Source of the DNA: Anthoceros angustus
Taxonomy: Eukaryota > Streptophyta > Anthocerotopsida > Anthocerotales > Anthocerotaceae
DNA: 64,000 nucleotides
NCBI GenBank assembly: GCA_010909165.1
Contig: MU008191.1
Coordinates: forward strand, 248,001 to 312,000
Direction of reading: 5' to 3'
Shown piece after piece: positions 55,589 through 64,000 of the stretch. Position 1 is the stretch's first letter. The number at the start of each line of letters is the position of its first letter. Below the pieces are notes generated by a model. That model searched no databases. It saw only the letters and a program-made list of their open reading frames with translations, and was not told where the DNA came from. The position numbers and the translations under genes are program-made.

Positions 55589-57488
55589 TGGAGTCTTGGT
55601 TCTTCTCCATGCTCTCTGGACCACTGTTCAGGAAGACAGGCCCTCGCTGTGGGTTTTGGCCGTGAAAGCAGGAGCTGGGCCTATTGGGGTCTGCTTCTGA
55701 AACTCACCAACTAAAAGCAATCTCGGCTCACAACGTGCCTCTGGAATCATCCACATCAGAGCAGGCTGTGTCGGCCATGACTCCGGTGGTGGCTTGCAGC
55801 TCTACAATTACCAGCTGGGCCAGTGCCCAGCCAGTGATGAATCCCCTGATTTTAGAAACCTGAGCTTTCCCTGCTTGATGATGCCCTAGTCTCCTGGTGC
55901 TGCGAGTTGGCGAGCGTTGGTTTTTCCTCTGCGGATCGGTGATGAAGCATTTTTGTGAAATGGAGCCAGGGAAGCATTTTTTGTGAAATTTTTGTGAAAT
56001 TTTGGTCCGACTCCCTTCACAGGAGTCGGACCAAGGCCCTTTGTTATCCACTCCAGGTCCTGTGAAATGGAGCCAGGGAAAGATTCATAATTTTTTACCT
56101 CTCATATCTTTACTTTGTTTTGCTTAAAGTAATTTCCCAAATTTTGACACTAAATTTGAGAAAAACAAGAGACCTGGCATTGCTTGGTTGCGGTATTGAC
56201 ATGACGTAAATGGGACATAACATGACATAACGGATAAATATTACAGCTTAGGAAAGGTGAAGGTTATGGCATATTGTATCGATTACAAAGCACGAAAATG
56301 CAATGGCTCTGGCCTATGGTGTTGTCCTTGAGTTAGGGCACGCTTGACTCCGCCTGGGAGTTGTGTGCGTGAGACCACTTTTTATTGAATTGAATTGAAT
56401 TGACTTTGTGTATGTAGGCTAGTGCCTAATTTGGGACCGTAAAGGCAAGTCATTTGAAGCAAACATATCGGAGCAATGCTGATACACCTACGAGCTACTT
56501 GTGCGTCATGCCAATTGTCTATGAGTATGCCAAAGGAGGTATGCTCATTTATAAAAGGGTATTCCCAAGGTACAGCCTATAAAATGTATAACAGAGCGGG
56601 AAGAAAACTATGCACACTAATTCCACATTGAACCATGAATGAACGAGGATGGACGGGCCTAGACGTTATTCTATTTCAGCCACAGACAACCATCTGCCAT
56701 TTCCGCAAAGAATCGGACTTGCCATCTCTTTGATTTCATGAGCAATTTACGCATTAAAAATTCTTGAAATAAAATGCTTAGTGCCCTTGCTTTTCTCAGT
56801 TCATTTGTACCATATCCAAAACAAAGGTCTACACTAGGATAAGAGAACCCTAGAAAACCTACTCGAACATCCATCTAGCGCACACTTCAGACCAGTTATC
56901 ACAACTCCATTCCCCTCAGGGTTATGCACCTGTACAGCAAAAACCAAGCACATTTGCGATATGAAGGGTTCCCAATTTGGATCAGAAATCATGAAAAAAC
57001 ACAAAGCATTGTCCAACAACAGTTGAACGATGCTTCGGTGTCATGGTGCTTCCTTCATATGTCCATGCCACTCCATCAAAACGCGGCTAACAAACATGTT
57101 ATAACTCATTGGGCCTCTTTTCACCAGGTTTGAGTACACATCTTGGCTTGGTGTTTGTCTCTTGTGCTACTTCACTTGCTCGGGAGCTTTGCTTTTGCAA
57201 CTTTGAAAAGCAGTAGGCTTTGCAACTAGCTTTTTTTTGGACTTCATGACATAATACCACACATCTCGTGATATAATCACATGTTCATCCTCTACTAATA
57301 ATCGCTCACTAGAAATTATGTGGGTTGTGCTAGCTGCAAGGTGGCAATATCTTCCACTCCAAGGGAGTATTGAGTGTCGTAAATACCCCAACCCGCGCAA
57401 TTTGTTGGCATTGTGTAACCGCTCACCGCGCTGCAATTAGGAGGAGGAAGCGGCACACTTCTCAAGTTGCAGACACATCTACATACAC
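55589..57488. other. Intergenic DNA
   Basis: No gene. The string gtgaaatggagccagggaa occurs at about 55956 and 56064 in a short duplicated patch. A run of gaattgaattgaattgac near 56387 resembles cattgaattgaatagcc near 59203, possibly the ends of LTR remnants around the gypsy relic. Confidence 0.4.
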
Positions 57489-58910
57489 ATGGAAGTGGCA
57501 GTTTTCTCGCTCCCTTGCGCTTCGACACCCGCTCTCTGGCGCTCGCTCTTCCGACACTCAGGCACCAGCACCGCCGTGCACCGAAGCTGCAGGGCGCGCC
57601 ACCCACCTCGCGACCGACCCAAGCTGCAGCAGGAAGGAGGCTCGACGACGCGAGGGCTTCTCTATGAGCAACACTTGACCCGCAACGGGATGGCGTCGAG
57701 GAAGATGATGGCGGAAGCCCTTGTATCTTGGACGCTGGCAGAGAAAAACATCACCACCAAGCGCTACCCGGACTTTGGGCTATGGCTGGAGGAAACGGGA
57801 GAACTTGTGCAAGAGTGGTGCCTGGACGTATTTCAGGCGCTATGGACCTACGACAGTGCGGCGTTGGTTCGAGAGTACGCTCGGAAGCTACTAGCGGCAG
57901 CGAACAAGACCGTCCGCTCCAAGAGCTTGTGGGAGGATCCCAGGCAGTGGACGGTGGAGGCGCTCCAGGCGTTGTACAATTGCCTAGTAGAGGAGATAGG
58001 AGGAGTAGTACAGGAGCCAATCCGAGGGAAAGAGAAGCTAGAGGTTGCAAGAATGATGCTGCTGAGGACGGACGCCCAGCGGTCCTCAAACGGGTGGTTA
58101 ATGTCGAACTTGAAGGACCGGTATGTGAGAATAGATGGAACTCTGAAGCAAAGCCAAACCTTTGTTGGCTTGGTAGGGTATTACAAGTGTTTCATCATTG
58201 ATTTTGCGAAGAAAGCTGCACCACTCATCCAGTTGCTGAAAAAGGATGTGCGATTCATATGGACAAATAAGAGGCAAGGTGCATTTTTGAGTTTGAAGGA
58301 CAGTCTGCTGATGAAAGCTCCTGTTTTGCAACCTCCACATTGGGAGAAGCCCTTCCATGTGTACGTAGATGTGTCTGCATATGTAATAGGCACCGTCTTG
58401 AACCAAAGGAATGAGTAGAAGCGATATTGACCCATCTTCTATGTAGGATGCCAGCTTTCTGATGCCGTAAAGAAATATTCCATGACTGAGAGAGAAGCTT
58501 TGGGGATCATCTACTCTTGCAAGAAGTTTCGTCATTATGTGTTAGCTAGCAAAGCACATGGTGTTCCATGTGGATCATTTTGCCCTCAAGTACCTTGTGA
58601 ACAAGCCAGATCTGTCAGGGAGGATCGCGAAATGGGTGTTTCTGCAATAGGAATTTGACTTCAAGCTAAAGACAAGGAAGCAAATGCTGATTTCGTTTCT
58701 AGGTTGAAAACGGGTGAACAACTAGCTACTTTGAATGATAAATTCCCAGATGAGGAGCTTCTGGCTATGGTAGAGTTGGAAGATGGGGAGGAGTGGCCAT
58801 CGCCAGCGGCTGCCACAAACCCAGCATTGGATGTAGGAGGAGATGGTGCTGTGGACGGACAGCAGGGGTCTACCCCTGTTGCTGCTGCAGAGGCCGAGAC
58901 ATCATGGTAA
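57489..58910 (+). pseudogene. Ty3/gypsy relic: N-terminal part joined to RT-RNase H
   Basis: The 309-codon frame at 57489-58418 starts with a non-recognised gag-like part (for example EALVSWTLAEKNITTKRYPD and KLLAAANKTVRSKSLWED). It then passes directly into the end of reverse transcriptase (QTFVGLVGYYKCFIIDFAKK, APLIQLLKKDVRFIW) and the start of RNase H (PFHVYVDVSAYVIGTVLNQ). After a stop at 58416, the RNase H continues (YSMTEREALGIIYSCKKFRH) with further stops, and an acidic tail runs 58704-58910. Protease and most of RT are missing, so a large internal deletion fused the ends. Defective. Confidence 0.7.
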
Positions 58911-59711
58911 AGCGGTAAGAGCTCGTGACGGGTGGTGTGCGCAGCGATAAGGGAGAGAGAAGGGCAGCCATGCCTGAGGTACTTGCTGAATGGCGAGGTG
59001 AGGTAGTACCTCGAGCATGGCTGCCCCTGGGGTTATCTCACGAAGGCAAGGCTGTGTATTTGCACAAGGCCACACCATATTGTCTGAGGTGGGGAATCCT
59101 GTACAAGCTGGGGCTCTGTAGTACATATCTAGGTGCAAGAGGAAGCCCTTATTTTTTTCTTAGAGCTCTCTTGGACAAATTATGTGCGTGAGAGCACCAT
59201 TGCATTGAATTGAATAGCCTTTAGTTGGCTTGTTTCCTATACAGCTTTGTTCTACTTTCGGATAAAAGCAATTGGAGAGCAATCGAAGACCGGATCTAAT
59301 CGTAAGAGAGCGCAAAGCACCCCGCTGAGGTTCTTCTCATAGATGAAAAAAAAAATTGAAAACCTTCTTTTCTCATTTTTCACGTCTTGTGCAAAGCGGC
59401 GGTACAATCCACATTCGTGATAGTGGTAACAGAAATAACGTAGCAGGTGATAGCAGACGACCAGAAACATAGTTCTTCGGCCTCCGGTTGAACATCACCC
59501 ATATAAGAACCGAATACTCAAGGAGTGCAGTTGTTCAAGCGTCAGACCTACATCTGTACATGTGCGATTAGTTTGGTGTAACTACGATTTTTCGAACAAG
59601 GTTTCGTTTCGACTGCAGCCCAGCTACCCTTGAGAAGCCCGTTCCACTGCTCTACGTGATGCAGGCGAGGTGACCTGGGCAGTGGTTGGCGGTGGTCGGC
59701 AGTGTGTGGAC
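58911..59711. other. Intergenic DNA and AQR 5' region
   Basis: No gene. The sequence near 59203 may be an LTR remnant (see 55589-57488). The final 150 bp contain the probable 5' UTR of the Aquarius gene. Confidence 0.4.
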
Positions 59712-62700
59712 ATGGAAGTCACTAGTTTGACAGCTCACAAGAAGCCTCGGATCACGGAGGATGGGGCGCCGCCTCCCGAGGCTTTGCTCGGTCTGCCGAC
59801 AGGCAAGTCTATCACCGTCAATGAGCTGCAAAGGGACAGGCTTACCAGGATTGCAGAAACCAACTGGTCGGTCACCTTAGTCCCAAGAGCCCCGTTCAAT
59901 CCCTCGCTGGTGGAGGACATCTACCGCACGGAGCTCGATACTTCAGTTGGCAACAAGCCGGTTCCACTTCAAAGGGTTATGGTTCTAGAGATTAGCCAGT
60001 ATCTAGAGAATTATCTTTGGCCTCATTTTGATGCAGCCACTGCCTCCTTCGAGCATATTATGTCCATCATACTGATGGTGAATGAAAAGGTAAGGCCAGA
60101 AGCCAGTGCTCTTTCATTCTCTGCGTCTTTCCCGCAAATGTGCCCTGATTTTCCCTGCATAACACATGGATGAATAGTTTCGAGAGAATGTACCAGCTTG
60201 GGGATGTTTCCACGACAGGGAGGACGTTTTTCCAGCCTTCTTTTCACGTGTTCTGTCTTTGAAAGATCAGGTTGGCACATCGATGGCTTGTTTCATTTCC
60301 TTTCCTTCTAGGATGTCTTTCTGCCAAGCATGGATGTCTGATACCTGGCCTCGGCAGGCGGAGCACACCATGAGCATCAGGGAGAAGATAAACTATTTGC
60401 TGTTTATGATCCACTGCTTTCAGAGCTTGGAGGATGAGATGGTGCGGAAGCCAGTCCTGAAGCTGGTGTCCATTGAGTTGTGGCACAACCTCTCTCCAGG
60501 CCGCCTGAAAATGGAGCTGTTGGCAGATCTCACAGACCCTGATGTGGGCCCACAGTCCCAGCTTTTAGGTCGATGGAAGAAAATTCTGAAGAAGGCTCGT
60601 TCTTCTTCCGCAGTTGATCCGTGCCAGAAGCTGGAGGTTCGGTTCCTGCCCTCTCTGATCGCAGAGTTTTTGGAGATACTGGACTCCAATGTTTTTGTAG
60701 CAGGCACGACAGAGGCAGACAGCCAGGTATATGAGCAAAGGGGCGAAAATGAGCTTGTGGTGGATGCGGCAGCTCTTCTTTACTGTGAACGGTTTATGGA
60801 GTTTCTTATTGATCTTCTTAGTCAGCTTGGCACCCGAAGGTCAGTCAGAGCTCTAGTTGAGGACAAAGCGGTTTTAGTGAAGTGCAGAATGAGTCAACTC
60901 TACACCCACCCCCAGGGTTCTCTGTTCTCACAGCTAGTTGATTTGCTACGTTTTTATCAAGGATTTGAGATCAATGAACGGACAGGTTCGCAATTAAGTG
61001 ATGAGGACATCCTGCGAATGCACCATTCTCGCTTGCAATCTCTTCAGCTTCTCATATTCAAACAAGTGCCCCAGGTTTGAATCCCTTCATGCACGGTTCT
61101 CCCCTTGTGACTATAAAACTTGTCTACGTCTTTTGAAGTGGTGCTGATGTTGGTCATGGTGCAGTTACACGAGCTGGCCCTCACTAATGTGGGATCAATA
61201 GAGAAGCGAGCTGTTTTGGCAAAGAAATTATATGGCCTTCCTTTTGAAGAGCTTAAAGATCTGGTGTTTCAGAAGGTTTGGGTCTTCTCTTAGCTCCTGA
61301 TTCCTACTTTTTCTTTAAGGCTTCACAATGTCTTATTTTTCTTGTGTAAGTGGTTTATGGGTTAATTCCATCCATTTGATTTGCAACTTTCTGACAATGA
61401 CTTTGGATCTCCAGCTGGAGCTGCTGTCACCACAGGATCCATGGGCACACAGAGTCGATTTTTTGGTGGAGGTATTGGTCTCCACGTTTGAGAGGAGGCA
61501 GTCTCAAAGAGAAGCTATCAACGCTCTTCCTTTATATCCCAATGAAAGGGTTATGTGGGATGAGAGTCTTGTACCAAGTGTTAACTACACTGGTGAGGGA
61601 TGCCTAGCTCTTCCAAAGCTCAATCTGCAGTTTTTGACACTTCATGACTATCTTCTACGAAATTTCAATCTCTTCCGGTTGGAGTCTACATATGAAATCA
61701 GGGAGAATGTCAATGAGGTCCTGAAGCACCTGGTTGCCTATATTAACGAGGAGGGGGACACTAAGTTCAAAGGCTGGGCACGAATGGCTGTTCCAATACG
61801 ACATTTTCGTATTGCTGAAGTGAAGCAGCCTAACCTCGGGGAGAACAAGCCGTCAGTGGTAACTGCAGAGGTCACATTTAGCATCGGCTCTTATCGAGGT
61901 CCTGTCAGGTCTGAGTGGGATGAGCTTAAAGAGCATGATGTCCTTTTCTTACTGTCTCTTCAACCACCACCTATGCAGCTTGATGAGGAAGTTGCCGCAG
62001 GACTTAGTTTACCAGAAAAGCGTGGGCTGCTTTATGTGCGTGGGTGTGAAATAATTGAAATGCATGATGAAGCTGGGCACCTTATGAATGACTTCACTGG
62101 GAGAGTGAAAAGGGAGGAATGGAAGCCTCCAAAGGGGGAGGTGCGGACTGCTATTGTAGCTCTTGATACCGCCCAGTATCAGATGGATGTTGATGCAATG
62201 ACAGACAAACATTCTGAGGATGTGTACAAGACATTCAATGTGCTGATGAGAAGAAAACCCAAGGAGAACAACTTCAAGGCAATATTGGAATCAATCCGTG
62301 ACTTGATGAATGAGGACTGCATTGTCCCGGACTGGCTTTTAAATATATTCCTGGGCTATGGCGATCCAGGTGCTGCTCAATGGCGCAACATGCCAGATCA
62401 GCTTGATGTTGTTGACTTCAAAGATACCTTCCTTGATGCTCAGCACTTGCGGGATAGTTTTCCCTCATGGGAGGTGAGTTATCTTCTGTGGCTAGCAATC
62501 CACATGAGCTAATGGGTGCACGTGTCTGTGAGTTGGACTTTACTTAGAGAGTGCACCGGCCTTCATTGGTGGGTTACTTTGTCTGGTTCTTACTCGTGGC
62601 GATGCTATTCTTGTTATTGGTTAACAGGTGCAGTTCATTAACCCTGATGGAGAAGAGGAAAGTACTCCCAAACCACCATTTCGTGTGACACTGCCCAAGG

Positions 62701-64000
62701 GTAACCAGGTTTTGGGGTCAAAGATGAAGGGAGCAGGGAAAAGGAAACTGGTCAGCAGTGGTGAGGCGGGCATAACAGAGAAGGACATTGTAGTCGTAGA
62801 ATCTTATGTGCCTCCAGATCCAGGACCGTACCCTCAAGACCAGCCCAGGAAAAATGCGGTGCTATTTACACCTGTTCAGGTATGAGTTGACTCTGTGCTG
62901 TATTATTATTGATTTTGTAATGGACAGATTCAACTATGATGTTAGTCCGTGTTGCTGTTGGACTTACTGATGGAATATCTCTTATTTGTTTCGCCAGGTT
63001 GATGCTATATTATCAGGAGTACAACCAGGTTTGACCATGGTGGTTGGCCCTCCTGGCACGGGGAAGACAGACACTGCTGTACAGATACTGAATGTTCTTT
63101 ACCACAACTGTCCTTTGCAACGGACTTTGCTGATCACTCATTCTAACCAAGCTTTAAACGACCTGTTCGAGAAAATTATGCAGGTAATTTCGCTGTAGAG
63201 TGCTCATCATCATCTAGAGTGATATTTGCGAATTATTGTATGCACTAGTCGTATGTATGTATCGTTCTGCCTTCCTACTGAAGTAGTTGGGTCTTGGATC
63301 AGAGGGACGTTCCTGCACGGTATTTGTTACGACTCGGGCAAGGAGAGCAGGAGCTTGAGACAGAGTTAGATTTTAGTCGTCAGGGAAGGGTAAATGCAAT
63401 GCTTGCTCGGCGGCTCGAGCTTCTAGGTGAGGTTGAGCGACTTGCAAAGACACTCCAAGTGCCTGAAGATGCTGCGTACACTTGTGAGACGGCTGCACAC
63501 TTTTGGTTATTGCATGTACTTTCAAGATGGGAGGCTTTTCTGGCTGCCTGTGAAGCTGGTGCACAGAGCCCAGACATGGTGATGGAGCAATTTCCATTCA
63601 AAGATTATTTTTCGAACGCTCCGAGACAGCTGTTCACAGGGTCATCTTATGCTCTGGACATGCGTTCAGCAGAGGGATGTTTTAAACATCTTCAGACCAT
63701 GTTCCAAGAGCTTGAAGAGTGTAGGGCATTCGAGCTGCTTAAGTCTACAGCAGACCGTGCGAACTACTTGATGGCAAAACAGGCCAAGATCGTGGCTATG
63801 ACTTGTACTCATGCAGCTCTAAAACGACGAGATTTTTTGAAACTGGGCTTCAAATATGACAATTTGCTGATGGAAGAAAGTGCACAAATACTGGAGATTG
63901 AAACTTTCATCCCATTACTTCTGCAGAGACAGCAAGATGGTGCATCTAGGTTGAAAAGATTCATCATGATTGGTGATCACCATCAACTGCCACCCGTGGT
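59712..64000 (+). CDS. AQR: Aquarius / intron-binding spliceosomal helicase (EMB2765), partial
   Basis: Eight exons seen: 59712-60089, 60178-60270, 60358-61074, 61165-61275, 61415-62473, 62628-62879, 62998-63183, 63303-past 64000; phases all 0. About 1160 residues are present of roughly 1500. Start: ATG at 59712, followed by a basic [13 protein letters not shown]. The N-terminal armadillo part includes [20 protein letters not shown]. The central beta/pointer part includes [20 protein letters not shown] and [13 protein letters not shown]-like [13 protein letters not shown]. The SF1 helicase core follows: Walker [11 protein letters not shown] (about 887-895), [19 protein letters not shown] (motif II, about 1122) and [11 protein letters not shown] (motif III, about 1156). 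AQR binds the intron upstream of the branch point in the spliceosome and links splicing to box C/D snoRNP assembly. The C-terminal motifs IV-VI lie beyond the window. Confidence 0.95.

Noticed and set aside
54875-55624. 249-codon minus-strand frame opposite the 54893 gene
   Set aside because: Antisense shadow of a cleaner plus-strand frame with a better start codon and globular composition.

Overview
This window is nuclear DNA from a land plant. It carries genes with many short introns (mostly about 80-250 bp) for a very-long-chain 3-ketoacyl-CoA synthase, a plant-type mitochondrial QCR7, a pectate lyase, the spliceosomal helicase Aquarius, a PPR fragment and Ty1/copia and Ty3/gypsy remnants. 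Abundant DUF7869-type transposon genes, a PPP4R4-like HEAT protein and a Tubby protein without an F-box point away from flowering plants, towards a bryophyte or lycophyte. The species is inferred, not shown.

Layout. 1-5.3 kb: two secreted-repeat genes with related leaders and core promoters (one perhaps frameshifted), a PPR relic and a long inverted repeat. 5.3-16.4 kb: two decayed copies of a DUF7869-class element in opposite orientation, broken by tandem duplications and GC-rich minisatellites. 16.7-19.4 kb: the 3' end of a copia element with its LTR and a ~125-bp satellite array. 20.9-42.9 kb is a gene-dense island: PPP4R4-like (+), Tubby (-), TRMO (+), KCS (+), QCR7 (+), VPS38/UVRAG-like (-) and a large unrecognised gene (+). 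43.7-51 kb is accessory DNA: two paralogous genes for an acidic 23-residue-repeat protein, a second satellite array, a fold-back element and a DNA-methylase-like relic. 51.9-55.6 kb: pectate lyase (-) diverging from an unrecognised gene (+). 57.5-58.9 kb: a gypsy relic. 59.7-64 kb: Aquarius (+), cut by the window edge.

How the genes relate. The island genes are housekeeping functions (phosphatase regulation, tRNA modification, fatty-acid elongation, respiration, PI3P/vesicle trafficking, splicing). Their only visible organisation is tight convergent or divergent packing. The most interesting points are: a partial tandem duplication inside the PPP4R4-like gene, where only a mosaic of the two copies leaves an open reading frame; a 5S-rRNA-like short element with target-site duplication in one of its introns; coding minisatellite families; and satellite arrays shared between a copia element and an unrelated locus. 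Exon models come from reading splice signals, phase and family similarity by eye, and no search was run.
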